Positions 48,828 to 58,436 of a DNA stretch of 64,000 nt are shown in pieces; position 1 is the first letter of the stretch, and the number at the start of each line of letters is the position of its first letter. The stretch is from Isoetes taiwanensis. Taxonomy: Eukaryota > Streptophyta > Lycopodiopsida > Isoetales > Isoetaceae. The notes below the pieces were generated by a model. That model did no database searches, was not told the DNA's origin, and saw only the letters and a list, made by a program, of their open reading frames with translations. The translations under genes and the position numbers were made by a program. The stretch lies in assembly GCA_021234155.1 (NCBI GenBank), contig JAJEKV010000003.1, forward strand, positions 20,384,386 through 20,448,385. Reading direction: 5' to 3'.

Positions 48828-50669
48828 TCACAACTTCATGTATTGTTTATACTTAACAAGTTTGAAACATCTTTTAGATAGCCTTATTCCATGGCATGAT
48901 ATAGATTGAAAAAGGTTCGGAAAATCTTTAGCATATTTTGCTTCGGCCTCATTTAACTCCATCCATGTTGCATCCTCTATAGGGTAATCCGCCCATTGTA
49001 TAAGAATTTCTTTGATCGTTCTACTACGCAACTTCCGTTCTCGATACTGCAATATTTGGGATGGCATTACTTCAAAGGTGTTATTCTCCTGGATTAATTG
49101 CAAATCGGGAAGCACTTGATCTCCGTCATATAAAGAGGGTTTTAATAAACTGACGTGAAAAACATCATGAATCTTTACATGTGGTGGCAGCTCTAATTGG
49201 TAGGCTAGGTTCCCCATCCTTTTAATGATTTTGAAAGGACCAGCATATCTTGGAGCAAGTTTGCTACATTTCTCAATTCTGAGCTAAGTTTTCTTTGGTT
49301 TGACACGCAGATATACAAGGTCTCCCACCTTGAATTCCCTATGTATTCTATGCTTGTCTGCAAATTGCTTCTGTCTATGTTGTGCTTCTGCTAGCCTGCT
49401 TCTTATAAGCTGCACTTTATCTGCATATTCCTCCAACATCTGTCTAGAAATTTCAGATTTAACCATGGGATCATACCAATTTATCGGGGCATAACAATCC
49501 TGTCCGTAAAGTGCTTCAAAAGGTGTCATTCTTATAGATTCATGTTTAGAATTATTGTAAGCAAACTCTGCTAAAGGTAACAATCCTTCCCATTTCTTTG
49601 GATTGTCTTGACAATACATCCACAACATGTCCTCAAGAACCTTGTTTACTCTTTCTGTTTGCCCATCGGTCTCTGGGTGATAGGCTGTGCTCATCTGCAA
49701 TTGAGTTCCAACTCCCTTGAAAAACGAAGTCCAAAAATCACTAGTAAACCTTGGATCTCTATCGGAAATAATACTTGTAGGAATGCCATGTAAACAAAAG
49801 ATGTCATGAATAAAGATATTAGCAGTTTCCTTCGTTGTTATTGTTTTTCTAACTGGAAAGAAATGAGCATGTTTAGTTAACCTGTCAATCACCACAAGAA
49901 TAGCATCCTTTCCTGTTTGTGTTCTTGGCAATCCTACTATGAAATCCATGCTAATAGATTCCCACTTTCTTTCTGGAATAGGTAACGACTGCAAAAGGCC
50001 AGGTGCCCTAATCTGTTCGGCCTTAACACCTGAACACATCACACAATTTTGGATATACTTACGAACATAATCTTTTAATCCTGATCTCTTTACCTTGTGA
50101 TATATCTTATGAAACCATGGATGACCTGATATTACTGCATCATGACATTCATTTAGTATCTTCTTTTTAATGTGATCTATTGCAGGAATACAAACTGTTG
50201 ATTTGTATCTCAATATTCCCTGTTCAAAACTATAATTATCCTTTATCTCCAGATTTTCTTTTTGTACTTCCTTCAATTTCGGTCCAAAATAATTGTATGT
50301 AGCAATAGTATTTTTCACCTCATCCAACCAATCTGTTGTAATCATCGTTATTGCATAACAAGCTGGAAGTCTAGACAAAGCGTCTGCAACGACATTTGTA
50401 CTGCCCGCTTTATAATTAATCTGAAAGTCATACTCTTGAAGAAATTCCATCCACCTACGTTGTCTCAAATTCAAATTAGGTTGCTTCATAAAGTATGCAA
50501 GGCCAGCATGGTCAGTATGCACCTCAAAATGATTCCGTAATAGATAATGTCTCCAAGCTCTAAGTGCATGTACAATTGCCAATAGTTCTTGATCATGAAT
50601 GGAATAATTTCGTTCGGCATCGTTCAGCTTATGAGAGATATATGCACACACATGCTTGTCTTGCATCAA
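48828..50669 (-). pseudogene. RNase H, integrase and chromodomain of the second chromovirus
   Basis: 50669-49284 is open for 461 codons. It covers RNase H ([36 protein letters not shown]), the integrase zinc region, the catalytic core ([36 protein letters not shown]) and the C-terminal KVGDLVYL. A frame break near 49283 separates 49217-48828, which holds [10 protein letters not shown] and a chromodomain-like end (YRERKLRSRTIKEILIQWADYP...ATWMEL). A chromodomain at the integrase end defines chromoviruses and is thought to steer insertion to methylated H3 chromatin. Confidence 0.92.
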
Positions 50670-51723
50670 TACAGCTCCTGTCCCTTCCCACTAGCATTTG
50701 TCATAACCTGATACTTCTTACTCGGATCTGCCACCTTTATAACAGGGGCATTTATCAACTTCTCTTTTAATTCTCTGAAAGCTTTCTCACATTTCTCATT
50801 CCATTGAAAAGCAATATTTGATTTTGTAAGCGTTATCAAGGGACTTGCTATTGTAAAGTCCTAAGAATGCGCGCACTAGTTTTGGGTTTTTAGGAACTGG
50901 CCGTTCTCTTACTGCCTCAACCTTTTTGGGGTCAGGTTTAATTCCCTCTACTGAAACAATATGACCTAAATACTCCATTTCGGTGCTACAAAATGAACAC
51001 TTGACTTTCTTATCATACAATTTTTCTCTTTTTAAAATACCCAAAACAATTATCAGATGTTCTCTATGCTCTTCCAAATTCTTTGAATAAATAAGTATGT
51101 CATCAAAGAACACGAAGACAAACTTATCAAGAGATTCACGAAAAAGATCGTTCATTAGACATTGAAAAGTTGCTGGTGCATTTGTTAAACCAAAAGGCAT
51201 AACCACAAATTCAAAGTGCCCATATCTTGTAGAAAAAGCTGTTTTGGACGTCACTCTCTTTGATTCTTATCTGGTGATATCCAGATCTAAGATCTATCTT
51301 TGAAAATAATGAAGCTCCTTGAAGTTGATCAAACAAGTCGTCTATTCTAGGCAATGGATACTTATTCTTAATTGTGATATCATTTACTTGCCTATAATCA
51401 ACACACATACGCATAGAACCATCTTTTTTCTTAACAAATAATACTGGAGCACCAAAAGATGAAATACTAGGCTGTATGTATCCTTGATCTAAAAGTTCTT
51501 TTAACTGTTTTTTTAATTCCACTAACTCTGACAAAGCAAATCTATATGGAGCTTTTGATGGAGGAAAAGCTCCTAGAACCAATTCAATCGCATGACCAAC
51601 ATATCTTCGAGGAGGTAACTCCGTCAACTCTTCCGGAAGCACTTCCTTGAACTCCTTGAGGATGTCATGCACATCATTCATGCATATTTGATTAATTTCT
51701 CCTGACCCTTTGAGTACAAGCAA
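50670..51723 (-). pseudogene. Reverse transcriptase of the second chromovirus
   Basis: Two overlapping frames (51723-51211 and 51254-50796) hold the [18 protein letters not shown] and [12 protein letters not shown] come first, then [23 protein letters not shown] (catalytic F-x-DD form) and the thumb region. One frameshift near 51235 breaks it, and stops follow near 50700-50800. The better-preserved integrase implies decay is moderate. Confidence 0.9.
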
Positions 51724-52663
51724 CCCAACCTTTCATGCTTCCTAATTGCCCTCTTGATTTGCTTGCGACTAATGGGTGTAGGAGTAAAGTACTGCTTATT
51801 CTATTATATTCTATTCTATTCAATCCTTCCAGTGTATATAGCTCTTGATATTCCTTAGATTTTACTCTCACAACTCTTTCATGACAATCTACTATAGCAT
51901 GCACCTCATTAAGCCATTCATGCCTATAATCATATCATATGAGCCTAGCTAAAGCACATGGAAATTTGCAATTGTAGGCATTTCTTGCACTTTCAATTTT
52001 TATGCATGCACATACTCATTAGTAGCCTTTCGCTTACCATCAAGCATTTTCACCATTCTTAAGGCTTGTTGGTTAGTATTCAACCCAAGCAACTTGACAA
52101 GCTTTGGTAAAATAAAATTGTGAGTGGCTCTCGTATCAATCAAAATACTAAAAGGAACTTCATTGATTTTACCTTTAACTTGCACTACAATGTGCCTGCA
52201 ACTGTGCTGTTCCTTGATCAACGGCTGCACAAACTTGCATATCTTCCTTTAAATCCATGAGGATTGCCTGATGAGCTCTTATTGCCCCCACATTCTAAGA
52301 TCCTTGAACCTTGGCATTTGAGTTATTCTTCTTAACACAACGTGCCCTATGCCCCTTTTGCTTATAGTAAAAGCATAAATTCCCCTTCATGCACTTATCA
52401 TATTCAACTTTCTTTTTTACTTCATCCATCTGTGACATTGCATTCAAAGGTAACTTAGGAATATTATGAGAAGTTTGATGGACCTGAGAGTTTGATTCAT
52501 CTCTATAATTCCTCTGAAAATTTCCTCTTTGTTGCTCTCTACAATTGGCATTCTTCTCCTCTTTAAGGATGCTCTCGAAATATCGAGCCTTGTGCGCCGC
52601 TTCTTCCAAGGTAAGTTGATCACATCCAACTAATTTTTTAAGCTCTATATCTAGTCCTTGCAC
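51724..52663 (-). pseudogene. Gag C-terminus and protease of the second chromovirus
   Basis: 52663-52295 encodes the end of Gag with a zinc-knuckle remnant, C-FYY-KQKGHRARC: the second Cys is replaced by Tyr. The protease remnant at 52230-52000 has LIDTRATHNFI, where the catalytic Asp-Thr-Gly is Asp-Thr-Arg. A TTCTATTCTATT run at about 51795-51830 disrupts the linker. Both changes would abolish function. Confidence 0.82.
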
Positions 52664-53195
52664 AAAGCGACTAGCTAATTCCTACAGTTAAAGACTAATT
52701 ATTACTTTTATAATACCTAGTTTAGAGAATGATGCTTGTTTAACAGAATGATTCTTGCCTTTGAATCTAACTTTGGACAATGTCGTTCCAAAGTAGAGAA
52801 TTCCTGTATATAGTTATCCAAGGATTGCCCTTTCTGTTTACACTCCATGAATTTGTTCATATGTATAATATGAAAGGAAGGTGGACAATATTTCGATACA
52901 AAGAGTTCCTTGAAAGTCTCCCAAGCGACTTCTCATCAGTCACCTTATGTGCTGCCTTATGACGATTCCACCACATTAAAGCGTTCCCAGTCAGGCTCAA
53001 TGCCACTACTCCCACCTTTTCTTCTTTAGGAACTTGTCTTACAACAAAATAATTTTCAACCTTCTGAATCCAAGCTTCTGTCTTAACTCCATCCTTATCA
53101 AAACCATCAAATAGTTCCAACTTATATTTCTTGGCAATCTCCTTTAAAGCAGGTGACTTCTTTTGTGCTTGAGAACTTTCCTTCCCTTGGCTCAT
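52664..53195 (-). pseudogene. Gag N-terminus of the second chromovirus
   Basis: Begins MSQGKESSQAQKK at 53195 and contains the retrotransposon Gag signature AWIQKVENYFVVRQVP, then VALSLTGNALMWWNRHK. A frameshift near 52880 ends the frame, and the downstream Gag core is broken. The H3-carrying element begins eight bases beyond the ATG. Confidence 0.82.
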
Positions 53196-53202
53196 AGGCG
53201 TA

Positions 53203-54827
53203 TGTGACGTTCCACGTATTTATATGGTCTACGCCACGTATTTATACGGGACACACCCACCCTAAAGGTACGCCAACATGGGGTACGTCAACTTAATGGT
53301 AACCTAGGGGGTTACCTTAAAGAGGATTAAATTAGCTATGCTAATTTAACCATTAAAGCTAATAACCTATAACTTAGGAAAATAGGATTAATTAGGCTAA
53401 TTACTGTTTTGGGGAGGTGCCACCTGCCCCAATCGATTAGGGAGCATGGGGATTGCCAAATTAGGCTGTCAACCTGATCCCTATCCCTGTTTTGACTCCC
53501 TCAATTCGCCCAAAGAAGGAGCAGGAGCTGAGCGCCATCATACCAAGCAGAGCGCCACCATACCAAGTCGAACCCTGAACCCTCAACTCTCAGGAGATGG
53601 AGCCGCCCCATGGTAACGAGTCCAGCCAGAACTCAGGTGGGTGGCTAGGATAGCCGTGAATTCTAGATAACGCCCCTATTGGGCCTTGGTTGTGTTCGTT
53701 TCTCTGTTCTCTTTGTGTTTCAATCATAGGAACTAACCCTTGGTTGTAAAAGTAAGTTCTCTTTATATTCGATTCTCGTTCTTGCTCTGGAAGAATGGAT
53801 TGTTAATTCCTTGTCTAGTCCGACTCCAAATGGGGGATTACGGGGGTAGAGACCTCTCGAGCCATGTATTGTAGTATGCTCCTAGATAGCATACCAGAGA
53901 GTCCCATTAATTGCGGCCTGTGCACAAGAGCCCACCGGGTCCTAGATGCTATGGTCTGGCTTAGCACCAGATAAGGAACGCAGTGGTGAAGTGGGGGTGG
54001 GGTCTTGCACGAACATACAAGGCTCCTGAGACTCCTCTGATGAGCTAGGCGATAGCCTGGTCACGTTGAGGGCCGGGTATGGGTCCGACACTCCCACGGG
54101 GTGTAGTGGTGTGACCCGTGATGGGGCACCATACACTTTGAGTAGACTTAGGGTGAGTAAGTCGCGTACGGATGCGGGGGTCGCTGATGCGGCACGTATT
54201 CTCTAGCTCACCCATGGAACCACTGTGATTCTGGAAGGGGACGCTTCCCCGACCTGCCTCATCGGACCAGGCGTCATGAACCTGGAGTAGGTTCAAAAGG
54301 GTGATGCCTTGAGCCTGCGTCTCCGGAAGGCTATAGCGAAGCCATAGCATGAATCGACCCATCCGGAAAGTGTGCAATGAGGAGGGGCGGATGGAGTGGA
54401 CAACCCTAGCCGATGTTCTATGCCGATAACGCCATGCCAAGACTCGGTCTGGCCGATCTCTTGAGGCCCAGCCGTCAGTCGATCCACACTGGAGTCTGAG
54501 CCGGGGTAGAACCTGGGGTTTGGGCGTTTTCTTAGGTTTAGATGCATATTCTATGCCGATGGTATTTGGATGGATGTTCCACCCTTCGTGGTGGTTATTT
54601 ATGTATATTTATGCTGTGTGCTAACCCTTGTATTCATGCTTCCGCGACGTAGGAGTCCCATTGAAGGCGTGGGCCGAATGACCCCTTCGTGTCCTTCTTT
54701 CGGGCATCATCACATAGATGGCCCGAAATAGACGGAGGGCCCTGCTCATGGCGAGATGGTTGCCATGGGAGGGGAAAGTCCCCGTATGTATACGGCCGAG
54801 GGTCGTATATATTCAGGGAGCGTCACA
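53203..54827 (+). repeat. 5' LTR of the right H3-carrying element
   Basis: Starts TGTGACGTTCCACG and ends GGGAGCGTCACA, a 7-bp terminal inverted repeat with TG...CA ends, 1625 bp. It is closely similar to the minus-strand LTR at 10406-12069 and shares both ends with the solo LTR at 27017-28623. The first 60 bases contain two CACGTATTTATA units. It ends one base before the primer-binding site. Confidence 0.93.
54595..54613 (+). promoter_or_regulatory. TATA-like tract in the LTR
   Basis: TTATTTATGTATATTTATG in the 3' third of the LTR, matching a TATATATA tract in the left copy. The likely U3 promoter position is inferred from conservation and base composition only. Confidence 0.35.
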
Positions 54828-54828
54828 G

Positions 54829-54843
54829 TGATATCAGAGCCGT
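54829..54843 (+). other. Primer-binding site (initiator Met tRNA type)
   Basis: TGATATCAGAGCCGT one base inside the LTR end. It differs by one base (A for G at position 3) from the usual TGGTATCAGAGCC complement of initiator methionine tRNA. Confidence 0.8.
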
Positions 54844-55598
54844 GATTTCGGTTGCTCGAAATCATAGCACTGGCCAAACACTAACTCGTAGCACGGTAGT
54901 TAGGCGGAGGCTAAGTCAATGTGTTGTTAGTCCTCTTTGATGTTTGGCACGGTGTTAGGTTAAATTAAGAAATTGTAGCTTTAAAGAGGATGGGGCGACT
55001 GGAGGGCCCAAGATTGGAAGCCTAGCAAGTGTCAGTAGGTAGCTCAAATGACGAAGAGGGTGGTACCATTGGATCGGGCGTACTCGAATTACCTTAGAGC
55101 AGTAGACTCTAGGCGAAAAATGGTCAAGGGCAGGCCCAAAAACCAACTCGGGCGCCGCTTGCCTTTTGTCACTTTGTAGTCACTGTAGAAGAGCTGGAAA
55201 TGACGTCGGCGCCCGACCAGTCAGACCCGAGTCAACGCGGGCCCGCCAGGTCAACTCGGGCGCCGCTTGCCTTTCAACGACCCCCAGTCGAGGCAGAAGC
55301 ACGTATAATGCAGCCGGCGCCCGACCGTATGCCGCGCGTATTTCCGCCGTATAATTATTTTTTAATAATGAAATTTTAAAGTTAATAAGAAAAATTTTGA
55401 AATTTTAAAAGTTAACTGGCCGTTTTGTCATTTGCTTTTGCCTTTAGCGCTTCCGATCGCCTGAGCCGACGCCCGCCATCGCCACCAGGCCTACCTTTAC
55501 TCTTCTGCCCTTGTGCCTTGTGATCCCTAGCGCCTCCTTTGCCGTCTCCTTCGCCACCAGCGCCTCACTACCTGCCTTCCTACACCTTAACGCCAGCT
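54844..55598 (+). other. Leader between primer-binding site and ORF1
   Basis: About 750 bp without an ORF shared by both copies. It contains a direct repeat of CAACTCGGGCGCCGCTTGCC (55144 and 55252). Several pyrimidine-AG ends lie shortly before ORF1 (TTTTGCCTTTAG, CTTCGCCACCAG). A possible splice donor, CAGTAG|GTAGCT, lies near 55038. In-frame codons upstream of the ORF1 ATG are open for 20 more residues but start at TTG. Confidence 0.5.
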
Positions 55599-56840
55599 AT
55601 GGCTATCACAAAGAGCGCCCCGGACCCATCTACTCTGAGCATCGTGGAGATTTACGCCATGATTGCCAAGCACATGGCTACCGATCCGGCCCTTATTGAT
55701 ATACTGTTGGATGAGCTGGTAAATAGGTTTGAGAACAACGATAGGATTCCATTTCCTATCTATCACTTCTCAGAGCCATTCTTGATCCGGCTGAACCTTC
55801 GCCAGCTCTCCTATACCATTGTTGAGCAACCTGACATGGTCATGATGCTCATTAAATTCTATCCTCCCGAGCAGGAAGGCCATACAGAGGAGGAAGATAT
55901 CAGGGCAGAGGCCGACCGTATCATGGGTTTGGCCAGAGAGGAAGATCATAGGGAGATCGAGCGGGCAGATACGGCGGCCCGTGGAAGGGAATACAGGTAC
56001 CTCGGGGACGGCTTTGCCGTCATTGATGGCAGAGCCATTGAGGTTCCCCCATACCGCTGGGAGGAGGATTCCAACAGCTTTGTATGGGGAGAAATCCCCG
56101 ATATCAGCTTAGACTATCTGACCACCATTCAGATAGATATGGGTCTGCGGCCACAACGGTACCAAGCTGAACTTAATCGTCGTGCTGCAGCCCAGCTTTT
56201 TGCTCAGATTCAAGAAGATTTGAGGAGAGCCCGGGAGGAACGGGAGAAGCTTGAGCAGGAGGAACGGGACCGACAAGACCAGCGGGATCAGCAAGATGGA
56301 GGAGCATCTGGGAGTGGGCCGGGCCCAATCCTGACGCATCAGACTGTTAAGCACCGGAGGAAGGGTGTAGCCCATAAGACCGGCAGTCAGTACAAAGAGA
56401 AACTGAAGACTGTCGGGGCTTTTGGGAAGAAGACGAGCTCCGACCGGAGGCAGCAGCGGGTGAATAGCTCCCGACCGTCTGTTGGGGCTAAGACGGTGCC
56501 AGCATCGACGGGCCCGCCTGCAAAACCCGGGCCCCAAAGGAAGCCTCACAGGTACCGACCCGGTACCGTGGCCTTGCGGGAAATCCGCAAGTTCCAGAAG
56601 TCTACACAGCTTCTGATCAGGAAGCTACCCTTCCAGAGGCTGGTACGAGAGATCGCTCAGCTGTTCAAGACCGACCTCCGTTTCCAGACCTTTGCAATTT
56701 TGGCACTCCAAGAGGCTGCTGAAGCCTACTTGGTAGCACTTTTTGGTGACGCCAATCTTTGCGCGATCCACGCAAAGAGGGTCACCATAATGCCTAAGGA
56801 TTTGGCCCTCGCCCGCAGGATACGGGGGGAGCATCCTTAG
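55599..56840 (+). CDS. ORF1: novel N-terminal region fused to histone H3
   Basis: Intact ORF of 413 aa. Residues 1-180 ([11 protein letters not shown], then an acidic/aromatic region with the [23 protein letters not shown] block) match no family known to me. Residues 185-232 are charged and likely coiled-coil ([20 protein letters not shown]). Residues 250-314 are basic and disordered-looking. Residues 315-413 align without a gap to histone H3 positions 37-135: [56 protein letters not shown]. From memory of plant H3.3, 13 of these 99 positions differ. Loop 1 has canonical H3 length, so it is not CENH3-like. Tyr41 and Leu90 point to an H3.3-type source. The N-terminal modifiable tail is replaced; position 36 is Arg. 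The ATG at 55599 is shared with the left copy. Likely nuclear, able to pair with H4 if the fold is kept (inference). Confidence 0.95.
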   Translation: MAITKSAPDPSTLSIVEIYAMIAKHMATDPALIDILLDELVNRFENNDRIPFPIYHFSEPFLIRLNLRQLSYTIVEQPDMVMMLIKFYPPEQEGHTEEEDIRAEADRIMGLAREEDHREIERADTAARGREYRYLGDGFAVIDGRAIEVPPYRWEEDSNSFVWGEIPDISLDYLTTIQIDMGLRPQRYQAELNRRAAAQLFAQIQEDLRRAREEREKLEQEERDRQDQRDQQDGGASGSGPGPILTHQTVKHRRKGVAHKTGSQYKEKLKTVGAFGKKTSSDRRQQRVNSSRPSVGAKTVPASTGPPAKPGPQRKPHRYRPGTVALREIRKFQKSTQLLIRKLPFQRLVREIAQLFKTDLRFQTFAILALQEAAEAYLVALFGDANLCAIHAKRVTIMPKDLALARRIRGEHP

Positions 56841-57035
56841 CTTCTTTGCGGGGCTCCGCAATTGTAAATATTTTCTTGTAATATTTAATAAAAACTTTTA
56901 TTTTGAATTAAAAGCTTAATTATTTTATGAAAATATAAAATAAAATGCTGACGTCAGCCTTAATAAAAGGATTTAAAAGGGGATTTTTAAAGTTATTTCA
57001 AATGTTTCTCTTCCTCTCTCCTCCCTTCTAGCGCT
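56841..57035 (+). promoter_or_regulatory. ORF1-ORF2 spacer: polyA-like signals, CRE palindrome, 3' splice-like tract
   Basis: AT-rich spacer with AATAAA-like motifs (ATTTAATAAAAAC at about 56883), the palindrome CTGACGTCAG at 56948-56957, an ATTTAAAAGG stretch at about 56970, and CTTCCTCTCTCCTCCCTTCTAG ending at 57030, six bases before the ORF2 ATG. The palindrome and the pyrimidine-AG tract are both kept in the left copy. ORF2 could therefore be reached by an internal promoter or by splicing; which one is not decided by sequence. Confidence 0.5.
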
Positions 57036-58436
57036 ATGGCTGCCGCCGACCTTGTCGCCTGGTACCACGATGGAGAGCAATGGGATCCGCAAGTCCCTTT
57101 CGACCTGCTGCAACCTTTGCTATGCCAACGCATAGACCTCCTCGCTAATATGCAGCGGCATCCGGATTACGCCGGATTCCTCGACTTCTACATGGAGGAA
57201 ATGCTTCCTCTGTGTCTTTCTCTTGGGGATCCTCCCCAGCTGTATTTGGAGCGGGAGGTAGTCCGGCAGATGTTAGGCGGGGACACCCATGCTTATGATG
57301 TCTTGAAGGGGAAGCTCCGATGGGGTAAACACCTGCCAGTGGTCCAACATCAGGGGCAGCAATATCTGGAAGTTACTTTCGCCCTAGCCATCCTCATGGA
57401 CCAATACGTTGAGGATGAAACTTTGCCTGTAGAAAAAGGCAAACTGCCAGAGTCTTCCGAGGAGGGGGAAGACGAGCACATAGGTATGGGCGACTTTGCC
57501 CGTTGGAAACAGTTAGCGGAGGAGTTGCCACCGCGCCGTGAACAAGCTATAGGCTTGTCAGGATTAGACGGCCTTCCAGTTATCTATCACCAAGGGCAAG
57601 AGTACCTTCTCTTGGATGATATTATCTGGACGTATCACATGGTGGCCGGATTTCGACGCAAGCGTAAGGACCACGTACTTTATGAGCTTGCGGAGTACTG
57701 CATGGACGATTTTATTGACTTCACTTCTACTGAGCTTCCTCCAGAGGTGCAGCAGCTGCTCCAGTTCCGCCAAGAGACCATAGAGCCGGCCGAGACTCTA
57801 TTACGTCTTCGGGACTTTGTGATGCAGGAGCCGGCTTCGCAGCCTTCACCAGACGCCTTCACGGCTATGGGACCTCACGTCCCAAACATCAATATGGTTG
57901 AGGTTCCCTCCGACTCAGATGATGAGGGAGAGGATTTGTATCATAATCCTGCACATAAGAAGGAGGAGCAACAGGAACTTAGGGAGGAGGAAGTCCCCAT
58001 GGATTTGGATAAGGAAGTGGCTACATCCGAGACCCCGCAAGGGAAGGTGCTGGGTAATCACCTCACCCGTTTCTTTTTGTCAGCCTTCCGTCAGGGGCAA
58101 GTCCTTTTCATAGCCCGAGATCTAGGGCCAGATGCTGAAGCTTCATGGTGGGCCCTTCGTGCTCTTTCTACACTGGCCGGGCACAAGAAGCTTCCCTATC
58201 GTACGTTTACTTACGTACTCGTGCGACGGGATCTTGCTTTGACGGCCTTGGGTCAGGATATTGCGCCTTGGATGAGCATGAAGCTCCTCACGGCAGCCCC
58301 ATTGGCCATTGCCTATCCACCGGAGGTTGCATCTATTGCGGCTGCCACAGTAGACCCTGGGGTAACTCTGCTGCGACACCGACCGCCTCCACCACCTCCT
58401 AGGGCCACGGATGAAGAGGCAGGACCTAGCTCCTAG
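57036..58436 (+). CDS. ORF2: unidentified 466-aa protein of the H3-carrying element
   Basis: Intact ORF, MAAADLVAWYHDGEQW... to ...PPPPPPRATDEEAGPSS. Two internal copies of a motif lie exactly 80 residues apart: LPVVQHQGQQYL (100-111) and LPVIYHQGQEYL (180-191), each followed by a hydrophobic helix-like segment, so the N-terminal half looks like a duplicated domain. Acidic stretches lie at 139-148 and 291-300 (VPSDSDDEGED). A C-terminal domain at about 335-445 (FFLSAFRQGQVLFIARDLG, then SWWALRALSTL) precedes a Pro run. No signal peptide or membrane span is seen. No known family is recognised. Acidic tracts beside a histone-encoding ORF make a histone-binding role conceivable, but this is only inference. 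The start is supported by conservation in the left copy. Confidence 0.85.
   Translation: MAAADLVAWYHDGEQWDPQVPFDLLQPLLCQRIDLLANMQRHPDYAGFLDFYMEEMLPLCLSLGDPPQLYLEREVVRQMLGGDTHAYDVLKGKLRWGKHLPVVQHQGQQYLEVTFALAILMDQYVEDETLPVEKGKLPESSEEGEDEHIGMGDFARWKQLAEELPPRREQAIGLSGLDGLPVIYHQGQEYLLLDDIIWTYHMVAGFRRKRKDHVLYELAEYCMDDFIDFTSTELPPEVQQLLQFRQETIEPAETLLRLRDFVMQEPASQPSPDAFTAMGPHVPNINMVEVPSDSDDEGEDLYHNPAHKKEEQQELREEEVPMDLDKEVATSETPQGKVLGNHLTRFFLSAFRQGQVLFIARDLGPDAEASWWALRALSTLAGHKKLPYRTFTYVLVRRDLALTALGQDIAPWMSMKLLTAAPLAIAYPPEVASIAAATVDPGVTLLRHRPPPPPPRATDEEAGPSS

Larger units (their letters stand above)
47364..53202 (-). mobile_element. Second chromovirus (no extra ORFs seen), interrupted at its 5' side
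   Basis: On the minus strand: gag (53195-52295), protease, RT, RNase H, integrase, chromodomain (to 48828), polypurine tract and probable 3' LTR. The 5' LTR is not between gag and the window's next feature. Instead the plus-strand H3 element starts at 53203, eight bases beyond this element's gag ATG. The 5' LTR should therefore lie beyond the inserted element, outside the window. Sequence similarity to the H3-carrying family is limited to conserved pol motifs, so it is a different lineage. Confidence 0.85.

Noticed and set aside
51790-51835. TTCTATTCTATT run as another LINE tail insertion inside the second chromovirus
   Set aside because: No LINE 3' segment or stem-loop is next to it. It may be a simple-repeat expansion in decayed coding DNA.
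55539-55598. A longer ORF1 starting 20 codons upstream of the ATG
   Set aside because: The upstream start is TTG, and the shared ATG at 55599 is conserved in the left copy. The longer form is a by-product of open codons.
55599-56840. CENH3 (centromeric histone) as the source of the H3 domain
   Set aside because: CENH3 has a longer loop 1 and diverged helices. This domain is colinear with canonical H3 across loop 1 and keeps the [15 protein letters not shown] block.
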